Source of the DNA: Niabella sp.
Lineage (GTDB): Bacteria > Bacteroidota > Bacteroidia > Chitinophagales > Chitinophagaceae
Direction of reading: 5' to 3'
Assembly: GCA_017744715.1 (NCBI GenBank)
Contig: JAGIAT010000001.1
Location: 124,001 to 188,000, forward strand
DNA length: 64,000 nucleotides
Both the position numbers and the translations under genes were made by a program. Below, in pieces: positions 27,089-34,701 of this stretch; position 1 is the stretch's first letter, and each line of letters begins with the position of its first letter. The notes under the pieces are model-generated. The model was not told the DNA's origin and did not search any database. It was given only the letters and a program-made list of their open reading frames with translations.

Positions 27089-27796
27089 TCAGGAATTTTT
27101 TTTCATAAATGCAAGGGGATATTCCCTTCTTGCTTTTGCATACATCTTTAGTACTGCCTGATACCGGGCAATGAATATAAATACATAGATCATTGTTGAG
27201 AAAACGATAGTACCGGCTTCAATACCAGGGCTAATCAAAACGGAAGTGTTTCTTTTCGTGATGCTATATCCGTTTAACAATAGTATTGCCAGAAGCCCGA
27301 TGTTACGGCTCAACGATCGCCGTTTAACGCCTGATAGCAAAAGTAGGGGCATACCGGAACGGCCGGGTTGAAGCAGTATCCCCGATACGGTCAATAAGCA
27401 GATGAACGCAGCAAGCAATAGATATGCCTGGCGCATCTGCAATAACAAGTGCCCACTGGCATTGGCATAGGGCAGGAAAAAACAGACGGCTATTACAATG
27501 GTAAGGATAATCTTAGGGGGTGTAAAAAAAGACCAGAAATAGCTGCGGTGGCTCCGGGTATAGGCATCCTGCGTGCTTTCGGTCTTTGCTGCTACAATGG
27601 AACGAAAACCGTTTTCTCCAAATGATTCAAAAACACGTTGCACCAATAACGGGAAATCGGTATCGGCCTGCTGTTGCATTTCCTGTTCTATTTCCGTAGC
27701 CAGGTGATCCACGATCTCCATCCGCAGGTCGTAATACCGAACGCCCTTTTGCTCACAAAACTGGTCAAGAAATACTATTTGTTCGTCTGTAAGCAT
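27089..27796 (-). CDS. HAAS/DUF1700-like membrane protein, paralogue B
   Basis: A 235-residue protein with the same layout as its neighbours: an N-terminal domain LTDEQIVFLDQFCEQKGVRYYDLRMEIVDHLATEIE, a helical stretch with FESFGENGFRSIVAAK, then four probable membrane helices starting at PPKIILTIVIAVCFFLPY. The first 110 residues are clearly homologous to paralogues A and C, while the membrane part is much less conserved in sequence. This divergence suggests duplication followed by specialisation. It lies between the other two, with gaps of 2 and 6 bases, so the genes are translated from one message. Confidence 0.7.
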   Translation of the reverse strand: MLTDEQIVFLDQFCEQKGVRYYDLRMEIVDHLATEIEQEMQQQADTDFPLLVQRVFESFGENGFRSIVAAKTESTQDAYTRSHRSYFWSFFTPPKIILTIVIAVCFFLPYANASGHLLLQMRQAYLLLAAFICLLTVSGILLQPGRSGMPLLLLSGVKRRSLSRNIGLLAILLLNGYSITKRNTSVLISPGIEAGTIVFSTMIYVFIFIARYQAVLKMYAKARREYPLAFMKKNS

Positions 27797-27802
27797 CGTC
27801 GG

Positions 27803-28471
27803 TTATTGATGAAACAAAAAAGGATAATTGTTTTTGGCTGCCTGGTAGTCCTGGTCTTTTAAGTGCTGATGTGCCAACTGGGCGGCCGTGGTAAAAAGCA
27901 TAAAAAAGGGCAACAGCGCAAGGCCGGCCGGATGAACCGGGGTTACCGTAGTCATTTTTAAAACATATCTGCCAACAATACAGGTTTGGAACAACACCGG
28001 TAACAGTGCAATGAACAATGACGGATGCGAGTAGGTACTCAGTTTTTTATCAGGTGCGGGATGCCGCTTTCTAAAAGAGAACAGCAGCCAACCATTGAAT
28101 ACCATCCACCCTGCAACGTATAATATGCCTGTTAGCATTGCTGCCCGGGGAGGCAGGCAATACAACGGTAACACCATTGCCAGGTAAAGAAGCAGGAGTT
28201 TCAGGATCCTTTGTTTGGTAAAGTACCGCCATTCCTTTCTGGGATCATAATTAAAACCTGCGGCCTCATTCAGCAATACCAGTTCCTTTTTGGAAAACCG
28301 GCGTACCGTTTCGTCAAAAGCCGCTTCAAATGATAATGAAGGGTTGCTGTTCATTTTCTGCTCCAGTATTTCAGAAACATGATCTACCAGCTCCTGTCGT
28401 ATATCATAATAGGCCACTCCGTTTTCCCTGAAAAAGGCATCTGTTTTCTGTATCTGCTCCTTGTTCAGCAT
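27803..28471 (-). CDS. HAAS/DUF1700-like membrane protein, paralogue C
   Basis: A 222-residue protein, first of the three paralogues after the regulator. Its N-terminus LNKEQIQKTDAFFRENGVAYYDIRQELVDHVSEILE aligns without gaps with the other two. A charged segment (AAGFNYDPRKEWRYFTKQR) replaces the corresponding stretch before the four hydrophobic helices, and the C-terminal tail is longer and polar. Start 28471 is 2 bases after the PadR stop codon, implying translational coupling. The order PadR-C-B-A suggests that the regulator controls the set; what they sense or transport is unknown. Confidence 0.7.
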   Translation of the reverse strand: MLNKEQIQKTDAFFRENGVAYYDIRQELVDHVSEILEQKMNSNPSLSFEAAFDETVRRFSKKELVLLNEAAGFNYDPRKEWRYFTKQRILKLLLLYLAMVLPLYCLPPRAAMLTGILYVAGWMVFNGWLLFSFRKRHPAPDKKLSTYSHPSLFIALLPVLFQTCIVGRYVLKMTTVTPVHPAGLALLPFFMLFTTAAQLAHQHLKDQDYQAAKNNYPFLFHQ

Positions 28472-28473
28472 CC

Positions 28474-28806
28474 TCAGGCCAGTTTGGGGTTAAAGATCAG
28501 CTGCAGGGTATTTTTAAAGGCCTCCAGTTCGATCATGGACCTGGCCTGTTCTTTTTTGCCCGATGCTGTCAGCGAATAATATTTACGTACCCGGTTCCCA
28601 AGATTTTCCATTTCCACCTCCAGGATCCCTTCTGCTTCCAGCCGGTGCAACAGGGGATACAGGGCACCTTCGGTAATCTTTAATTCTCCTGCTGTAAGCG
28701 CTTTTACTTTTTGGGTCATCTCATACCCGTACATCCGTCCGTTTTCTTTTAGCAACTTTAGCAGGATGGGCTCGAGGCAGCCTTTGTATAAATTGGATTT
28801 GTTCAC
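28474..28806 (-). CDS. PadR-family transcriptional regulator
   Basis: A 110-residue winged-helix regulator of the PadR type: NLYKGCLEPILLKLLKENG, MYGYEMTQKV, ELKITEGALYPLLHRLEAEG and EMENLGNRVRKYYSLTASGKKE are the family's recognition helix and wing. The start is a GTG codon at 28806; no in-frame ATG precedes it nearby. PadR proteins of this small class normally repress their own operon and are released by a ligand. Directly upstream lies a pair of TACATAAGTA repeats that would be a suitable operator. It is the first gene of the four-gene operon with three HAAS-like membrane proteins. Confidence 0.9.
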   Translation of the reverse strand: MNKSNLYKGCLEPILLKLLKENGRMYGYEMTQKVKALTAGELKITEGALYPLLHRLEAEGILEVEMENLGNRVRKYYSLTASGKKEQARSMIELEAFKNTLQLIFNPKLA

Positions 28807-28855
28807 AGTAATCGATTTCTTATATAAAGATACATAAGTAATCGATACATAAGTA
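28807..28855 (-). promoter_or_regulatory. Putative PadR operator and promoter region
   Basis: TACATAAGTA occurs at 28831-28840 and 28846-28855, 15 bases apart, and the AGTAATCGAT stretch occurs at 28807-28816 and again at 28837-28846. A weak -7-like element (TATCTTTA read on the minus strand) lies between them near 28822-28829. Such repeats in front of a PadR gene suggest autoregulation. The site assignments are inferred. Confidence 0.5.
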
Positions 28856-28921
28856 TTTTAGGTATTTAATTTTTCGAAAGTATTTACGGCCTGTATTTTG
28901 GCTTCCTGCCGCTTTGAGGTA

Positions 28922-31900
28922 TTAAAAAGCGGTTGACAGGGCCAGCAGCATTTCCACACGGGTGCCGTTTGCCATGCCCTGCGCATCCTTGAGGTCCGTT
29001 ATCTGTACCGGCTTAAACACCTGGTGCTCGCTGTTGAAGGATTCGATCCGTTTCAGGGTAATATCCATCCCGTGCGATTTGCGGTTAAAATTAAGCTGCT
29101 CCTTATTTTTCCGTGCGGCGGCTCTTCCGATGCCGTTGTCTTCAATCGTCACTGACAGCATTCCCTGCATTTCAGCGATCACAATCTTAAGCTGTCCCGG
29201 GCGTGCAGCAGGCAGCAATCCATGAAGAATGGCATTTTCCACAAAGGGCTGGATGATCATAGCCGGAATTTCGATGGTGTCCGTGTCTACATTTTGCACA
29301 TCAATGGTATAGGTAAAACGCTGGTCAAAGCGCAGTTGTTCCAGCGCCACATATATTTTTATCACTTCCAGTTCATCCTTCAGGGCTATTTTTTTTGACC
29401 GGGAATGATCGAGTGTTAACCGCACCAGGCGCGAAAATTTGGTGATGTACTGGTGGGCCTGGAGCCGGTCGTTGGTATTGATAAATGAATTAATGGTATT
29501 TAATGAGTTGAATATAAAATGCGGATTCATCTGCGTACGCAGGGCCTTATGCTCCAGCTCGTTTAACCGTATTTCAAAATCACGCCGCAGGCGGCTTTCA
29601 TTTTTTACTTGTGCAATACGCCATTTATACAAGGCGAAGATGATTAAAAATGCTGCCGATAAAACCAGCAAACGAAATTGCCAGGTTGTCCAGAAGGCCG
29701 GTGTTATCGAAAACTGCACCGGGTTGGCTGCTGCAAACCAATGCTTCCCGTTTACCGATGCTTCTGCAAGGAACTGGTAGTTGCCGGCCGGAAGGTTGGT
29801 GTACCGTGCCTGCCGCTCTTTGAAAGCATTGATATATGCCGTATCAAACCCTTTCAGCCGGTACCGGTATCGGACGGCGTTGCCATTGCGATAGTTTACG
29901 GTTAGGTAGTGAAACACCAGGTTGTTTTGCTGGTGTTCAAAAACCAGGGGCCGGCTGTTGTTCAGCGTACCCCATACCTGGTTGCCCGCCTGCAAACGGG
30001 TGATGTATACATGGGGCGTATAGGATTTTCTTTTAAGGCCTGCCGGATAAAAATGATTGAATCCCGTTTGTGTGCCGATGAATACTTCCCCGTCCGGTGC
30101 CAGGTAATAGGATGATACCCGGTGATTGCTTTGTATAAGCCCGTCGTTTTCATCAAAAACGGTGAGGGCTCCTGTTTGTGGGGCATAACAGGCCAGTCCC
30201 CGGTTGCCGATGATCCATATATTTCCTTCGAGATCCTTTAAAAGCCCTATCACATATGATGTTTCGAGTCCGGAACGTTTATCGATGGTTGTTTTTATCT
30301 GCAGTGTTTGCGGATCAATGATATAAACACCATAATAACCGCAGGCATAAATCATCCCGCTGGCGTCCTGCTCCACGGCAAAAATATTGTTGTCCTTTTG
30401 TGAGCCCGGCGGCCGGATGGTGTATAAACGGTCTTTTTGCCGGTCGTAATAACTCAATCCCCGCCCCTGCGCAAACCACCAGTTGTCTGAGCGGTCTGCA
30501 AAAAAATGCGTGGTATAACCATTCACGATCTGCTTGAGTGTTGGATGGCTGGCAAATGTCTGGAGCCGTCCGGTGAGCGGGTTAAGCATATAAAACTGGG
30601 CGCCGGTTGCCACCAGGAAATTGCCGTTTTTATCGGAGGTGATCCTGTGGAACTCGCTGCTTAGGTTTTCATTGCGCAGCAGGTCAGAAAACGCAGTTTT
30701 TTCAATAGCTCCGCCGGGAAGCATTCTTCCGAGGCCCGAGCCAAAGGCCCCGATCCATAACCGGTTCCGCTGGTCTGGAATAATTGCGCGCAGCGTGCGG
30801 GGCATTAGGGGTCCGGCACCTTTATCGTAGTAGGGATAGATTGTGCTGGTTGCGTTATCCCGGTTCCATTTGATCAGGTATCCATTTGTGCCGATCCACA
30901 TTTGCCCCCCGGGATCCTGGTAAAAACAGTTCACCACATCTTTATACTTTTTCCCGTGGCGGTCAGAAAAGGATAATACGGACGCCATCGCCGGAGGTTC
31001 AAGGCTGGTATAGGAAACCCCGTTGCTGTGCAGGGCAAGGATTCCTGTGCGGGTGATCATTACCCGGCGGATAAAATTACCCTGAACAGACGATAGATCA
31101 TCCGGGTTATTGATATACTGTACCGCCGTTTTTTTCCGGACATTTAAAATATACAACCCGTGATAGCGTGTGCCCATGGCGTATTCCTCGTCGTTGATCT
31201 TTGCTATTTCACTGCCATATCCTGTGATCTTTTCTCCTTGCTGCGTACGCCAGTTGTTGACAAGCTCTGTTTTCCCGGACCGGATATTCATCAACATCAC
31301 CGTATCTCTTGCCAGGCTGCAGGCCAGCCATTCATCATTGTTTACCCGGCACAAACTCCATGCATTGTGGTACGGAAACGTGCGGATCAGCAATTCTTTT
31401 GAAACATCCACCATCAGCGTTTCTCCGCGTACGCCCAGCAGCCAGATATCTTTTTCCACATTACTAACGGAGAGTACCTCTTTATAGGGTTTAAGGATCG
31501 CCGACAATTTGTTCAACGGACGTATCCGGCCGTCCTGCTGTACAAGGAATGCACTGTCCCAGGTAAGCAAAAGCAGGCCCGATGGGCTTTCCCGTATAAT
31601 CGTTACTTTTCCAAGGGGCAGCTGATCCGGATTGGGGAGGGTAGCAAAAATAGAGGCGTTTTCGCTTTTGTATTGCACGCCGGCCGGCGTTGCAATCCAC
31701 AACGTGCCGCGGCCGTCGCAATAAATAGCTTTGATACGGCTGTTACCGATGCCGCTTTTGTTATAGGAGGTATAGCTGTCAACCTGTACGCCATCAAAGA
31801 CGTTTACCCCCTCATCGGTAGCCACGCACAACCGTCCGAGACGATCTTCACAGAACTGGATTCCCTGGTCGCTAAGCAACCCGTTTGTACTATTCAGGTG

Positions 31901-31975
31901 TCTGAAACTAAGTGTTTGTGCTGTCAGGCGGCTCTGAGAAGTACAACAAAGCAGTATAAGGATGATGAGGCGCAC
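28922..31975 (-). CDS. Hybrid propeller-sensor histidine kinase (LytS/PF06580 type)
   Basis: A 1017-residue membrane sensor. The signal peptide (RLIILILLCCTSQSRLTAQ) precedes a long extracytoplasmic two-propeller region (about residues 22-690) with repeats such as GRLCVATDEGVNVFDG, GTLWIATPAGVQYKS, GQMWIGTNGYLIKW and NWWFAQGRGLSYYD. A Y_Y_Y-type domain (about 690-765) follows, then one membrane helix (about 770-785) and a His_kinase/HATPase region with H819 in TQMNPHFIFNSLNTINSF and PFVENAILHG/IEDNGIGRAAA. The start is GTG at 31975; no upstream ATG was found. The cognate regulator is probably the LytTR gene at 33895, encoded on the other strand. Confidence 0.92.
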   Translation of the reverse strand: MRLIILILLCCTSQSRLTAQTLSFRHLNSTNGLLSDQGIQFCEDRLGRLCVATDEGVNVFDGVQVDSYTSYNKSGIGNSRIKAIYCDGRGTLWIATPAGVQYKSENASIFATLPNPDQLPLGKVTIIRESPSGLLLLTWDSAFLVQQDGRIRPLNKLSAILKPYKEVLSVSNVEKDIWLLGVRGETLMVDVSKELLIRTFPYHNAWSLCRVNNDEWLACSLARDTVMLMNIRSGKTELVNNWRTQQGEKITGYGSEIAKINDEEYAMGTRYHGLYILNVRKKTAVQYINNPDDLSSVQGNFIRRVMITRTGILALHSNGVSYTSLEPPAMASVLSFSDRHGKKYKDVVNCFYQDPGGQMWIGTNGYLIKWNRDNATSTIYPYYDKGAGPLMPRTLRAIIPDQRNRLWIGAFGSGLGRMLPGGAIEKTAFSDLLRNENLSSEFHRITSDKNGNFLVATGAQFYMLNPLTGRLQTFASHPTLKQIVNGYTTHFFADRSDNWWFAQGRGLSYYDRQKDRLYTIRPPGSQKDNNIFAVEQDASGMIYACGYYGVYIIDPQTLQIKTTIDKRSGLETSYVIGLLKDLEGNIWIIGNRGLACYAPQTGALTVFDENDGLIQSNHRVSSYYLAPDGEVFIGTQTGFNHFYPAGLKRKSYTPHVYITRLQAGNQVWGTLNNSRPLVFEHQQNNLVFHYLTVNYRNGNAVRYRYRLKGFDTAYINAFKERQARYTNLPAGNYQFLAEASVNGKHWFAAANPVQFSITPAFWTTWQFRLLVLSAAFLIIFALYKWRIAQVKNESRLRRDFEIRLNELEHKALRTQMNPHFIFNSLNTINSFINTNDRLQAHQYITKFSRLVRLTLDHSRSKKIALKDELEVIKIYVALEQLRFDQRFTYTIDVQNVDTDTIEIPAMIIQPFVENAILHGLLPAARPGQLKIVIAEMQGMLSVTIEDNGIGRAAARKNKEQLNFNRKSHGMDITLKRIESFNSEHQVFKPVQITDLKDAQGMANGTRVEMLLALSTAF

Positions 31976-31993
31976 TTTGTTATAAAGAGGGTG

Positions 31994-32025
31994 TAAAGTT
32001 AGTTCATCGGGTTCGGTTGATCAAA
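31994..32025 (-). promoter_or_regulatory. Promoter of the propeller-sensor kinase
   Basis: Read on the minus strand, a TTTG (32025-32022) lies 20 bases before TAACTTTA (32001-31994), a match to the phylum's -33 and -7 elements with one mismatch in the -7. The start codon is a short distance downstream (31975). Confidence 0.5.
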
Positions 32026-32039
32026 AAACCCGGTCCGGT

Positions 32040-32094
32040 TTTGTTAACCCATATGCCTGTTTTGTTAAGTCAAATGCCGTCCTGGTTATATTTG
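32040..32094 (+). promoter_or_regulatory. Divergent-region LytTR-like operator and plus-strand promoter
   Basis: Two 9-base copies, TTTGTTAAC (32040) and TTTGTTAAG (32061), begin exactly 21 bases apart. LytTR regulators bind pairs of 9-bp direct repeats separated by about 12 bp, and these copies share the GTTNR core, though positions 2 and 3 differ from the published consensus. The flanking bases also match (ATGCC after each). TATATTTG at 32087-32094 is a perfect -7 element; the second repeat overlaps the expected -33 region (TTTG, 22-base spacer). It sits between the divergent sensor genes and would let one regulator control both. Confidence 0.55.
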
Positions 32095-32118
32095 ATGCAT
32101 CTTTACAAAAAACATGGA

Positions 32119-33882
32119 ATGTTCATTTCCTGTATCAAACGATTATTAGCGGGATTATGGTTCACCCTTTTTACAGGTGTCGCCGCGTTTGCACAAACAA
32201 AGGCGGATTCCTGGCAGCGGGTATCAGAGCAGGGTAAGGGAACGATTACGGTTCTTTGGGATGAAATAGAGCCGTTTATTTACCGGGCAAAGGACGGAAC
32301 ACTGATTGGCGTGGAATATGAGCTGATGGAAGGGCTCAAAACCTTTTTAAAGAACCATTACCAGGTACAGCTCGAAATCAACTGGAAAGAGGTCAGTGAT
32401 TTTGAAAAAATTTATCCGCTTGTAAGGGATGCAGACCAGCCGGGGGTTTTTGCTGTGTCCTACTATTCTATAACAGATGAGCGCAAGAAGGATGTGCGCT
32501 TTTCTCCGCCCTATATGCCGGACCTGAACGTGCTGGTGACGAATAACCAGGTGCCTGTATTCGAAAGCCGGGAAGACTTTCGCACACAGGTGCGGTCATT
32601 GCGCGGGTATACCCAGCGGGGCACTACTATGGAAACCGATCTCCGGCAATTACAGGCACAGTATTTTCCCGCGCTGCCGGTTGCGTATGATACGGATGAT
32701 TATGCTATTTTGAAGCGGGTATCACAAACCCCGCAGTCGATGGCGTATGTACCCGTTACCATTTACGTGGTGGCCCTGCAAAGAGGTTATAAGATCAAGC
32801 GTCAGCGGTTGTTTGATATACACCGCGAGGGATTTGCGGCCATATATCCGAAGCACAGCGATTGGGAAACGCCGGTAACTGCTTATTTTAACTCCGAAGA
32901 ATGCAAAACCCTGGTTACATCACTGATCCGGAAATACCTGGGAGAAGAGGTAGCCGCCATCATCCTGGGGGTATCGGAGGCCGGGGGCGATAACGGCAAT
33001 TCGGATGATATCAGCTTACTGACCAAGGAACGTGAAATTGTAACCCACCGGCTGATGGATGCTGCGGTGGAGCTGGAACGGCAGCGGTCGTACCGGAACA
33101 GAATGTTATTGCTATTGGGTTGTTCGGCGGTGTTTATACTGCTGCTGTATACAAGGTTCCGTACAAAGCAACGGCTCAACAGTGCGTTAAAACAGCGCAA
33201 TCAGCTGATCAGTACACAAAATGCGCAGATCGACCAGATGAACCGCAGGTTGCAGTTAAAAGTATTGCAAACGCGTATGAATCCGCATTTTTTGTTTAAC
33301 TCCCTGAATGCGATACAATATTTTGTTGTTGAGGAAGACAAACGGCTGACGCTCCAGTACATTAAGCGCTTTTCCGGTTTTTTAAGAAAGCTGATCCAGT
33401 TTGGAGATGAAACGGTTATTACAGTGGCCGACGAAATGGCCCTGCTGAAAGCCTATCTCTGGCTGGAGCAAAGCCGTTTCCCTGATCTTTTGGAATATGA
33501 AGTGGCCGAAGCCGATGCCGCCTCCGGTCAGCAGGTACTTCCGCTGCTTACACATGCCATCGTGGAAAAACAGCTGTATAAACGGCTCCTTAACCAGGGC
33601 GTACCGGGCAAACTCCATGTGCAGTTTCATCCCGGAGCAGATGTGCTTACCATAGTGATAACGGTAGCCGCAACGGGTAATGCATTGCCGGAAGCCTACG
33701 TGAATGATGCGGGTATACAAAACGAGAACGCATTGTTGGAAGAACGCATCCGGCTTTTTAACAAGCATAACAAGCGCAAAATATGGGTAACAACCGAGGA
33801 ACAAGCAACCCTCAGTACCACCACAATTACGATTCCCCAGCCGCTGTTTGAGCCGGTAGCGGATGGGGCACCATTTTCATAA
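32119..33882 (+). CDS. Sensor with substrate-binding-protein domain and degenerate PF06580 kinase
   Basis: A 587-residue sensor. The start at 32119 gives a signal peptide (MFISCIKRLLAGLWFTLFTG ... AFAQ); earlier in-frame starts would pass through the operator repeats. A bacterial SBP_3-like ligand domain (about 40-290: EPFIYRAKDGTLIGVEYELM, SYYSITDERKKDVRFSPPYM) leads to one membrane helix (about 327-346). The kinase domain has H390 in RMNPHFLFNSLNAIQYF. But the ATP-binding lid is altered: the usual ENA is VEKQ (HAIVEKQLYK), and no DNGxG is recognisable. It may lack ATPase function and act as a phosphotransfer or regulatory partner. The response regulator follows 12 bases later. Confidence 0.82.
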   Translation: MFISCIKRLLAGLWFTLFTGVAAFAQTKADSWQRVSEQGKGTITVLWDEIEPFIYRAKDGTLIGVEYELMEGLKTFLKNHYQVQLEINWKEVSDFEKIYPLVRDADQPGVFAVSYYSITDERKKDVRFSPPYMPDLNVLVTNNQVPVFESREDFRTQVRSLRGYTQRGTTMETDLRQLQAQYFPALPVAYDTDDYAILKRVSQTPQSMAYVPVTIYVVALQRGYKIKRQRLFDIHREGFAAIYPKHSDWETPVTAYFNSEECKTLVTSLIRKYLGEEVAAIILGVSEAGGDNGNSDDISLLTKEREIVTHRLMDAAVELERQRSYRNRMLLLLGCSAVFILLLYTRFRTKQRLNSALKQRNQLISTQNAQIDQMNRRLQLKVLQTRMNPHFLFNSLNAIQYFVVEEDKRLTLQYIKRFSGFLRKLIQFGDETVITVADEMALLKAYLWLEQSRFPDLLEYEVAEADAASGQQVLPLLTHAIVEKQLYKRLLNQGVPGKLHVQFHPGADVLTIVITVAATGNALPEAYVNDAGIQNENALLEERIRLFNKHNKRKIWVTTEEQATLSTTTITIPQPLFEPVADGAPFS

Positions 33883-33894
33883 AACCTGAATCCA

Positions 33895-34650
33895 ATGAAG
33901 TACAAAGCGATTATCGTAGAAGATGAAATTAAAAACCGCAATTTCCTGGAGAGCCTGGTTACAGAATTCTGTCCCGAACTTTTTATCGGTGGCATGGCGG
34001 CAACGGTAACGGATGCGGTCCGGATGATTGAGCAGGAGCAGCCGGATATTGTTTTTATGGATATTGAACTGCAGCCGGGAACCGGGTTTGATGTGTTGAA
34101 AGCGCTCCGGCAGCATCATTTTCAGCTCATTTTTATAACCGCCTACGATCATTATGCCATAAAGGCCATAAAGTTCAGCGCAATCGATTATATTCTGAAG
34201 CCTGTAGATATTGAAGAGTTGCAGACCGCTACACAAAGAGCCGTGGAGGCCATCCGCAAGCGGCAGGAGAGCAGCATCGGGCTGCTGATGCAGAATCTTA
34301 ACCGGATGAAAGCGCATAATTTTTCCATCAGCCTTTCTACATCTGACGGGGTGGAGTATGTACAGTTGGAAACGATCATACGCCTGGAGGCCAGTGGCCC
34401 CTACACAACCTTTTTTATTAAGGGCCGTGATAAAATTATGGTGAGTAAGAACCTGAAAGAATACGAGCTGCTCTTAACCGATCATGGCTTTTTGCGGGTG
34501 CACAATTCGCATATGATCAATTTAAAGGAGGTACGGAAAATGATTAAGACCGACGGCGGCTACGCCGTTATGAGCGATGCTTCCATGATTGCCATTTCGC
34601 CTAAAAAGAAGGAAGAATTCCTGCAGCAGATGGCGCACCGGCTGGTATAA
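33895..34650 (+). CDS. LytTR-family response regulator
   Basis: A 251-residue regulator. The receiver domain has E9-D10, the phosphoacceptor D56 in IVFMDIELQPGTG, the FITAYDHYAIKAI switch region and K102 in YILKPV. The C-terminal LytTR domain (about 150-251) contains IIRLEASGPYTTFF and FLRVHNSHMINLKEVRKM. It is co-transcribed with the SBP-type sensor. It may also serve the divergent propeller sensor, since only one response regulator is found for the two sensors and LytTR-like repeats lie between them. It is followed by a terminator hairpin shared with the convergent monooxygenase gene. Confidence 0.92.
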   Translation: MKYKAIIVEDEIKNRNFLESLVTEFCPELFIGGMAATVTDAVRMIEQEQPDIVFMDIELQPGTGFDVLKALRQHHFQLIFITAYDHYAIKAIKFSAIDYILKPVDIEELQTATQRAVEAIRKRQESSIGLLMQNLNRMKAHNFSISLSTSDGVEYVQLETIIRLEASGPYTTFFIKGRDKIMVSKNLKEYELLLTDHGFLRVHNSHMINLKEVRKMIKTDGGYAVMSDASMIAISPKKKEEFLQQMAHRLV

Positions 34651-34678
34651 AAAAAGGCTGGAACGAACCGTTCCGGCC
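34649..34678 (-). terminator. Intrinsic terminator of the monooxygenase gene
   Basis: A 10-bp stem (34656-34665 with 34669-34678, one G-U pair) and a three-base loop. Read on the minus strand it is followed by a T-run from the A-tract at 34649-34655, right after the stop of the convergent gene. It may also block read-through from the LytTR operon. Confidence 0.75.
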
Positions 34679-34701
34679 TGGCGGATAAGGAAAAAGGTGC
34701 T

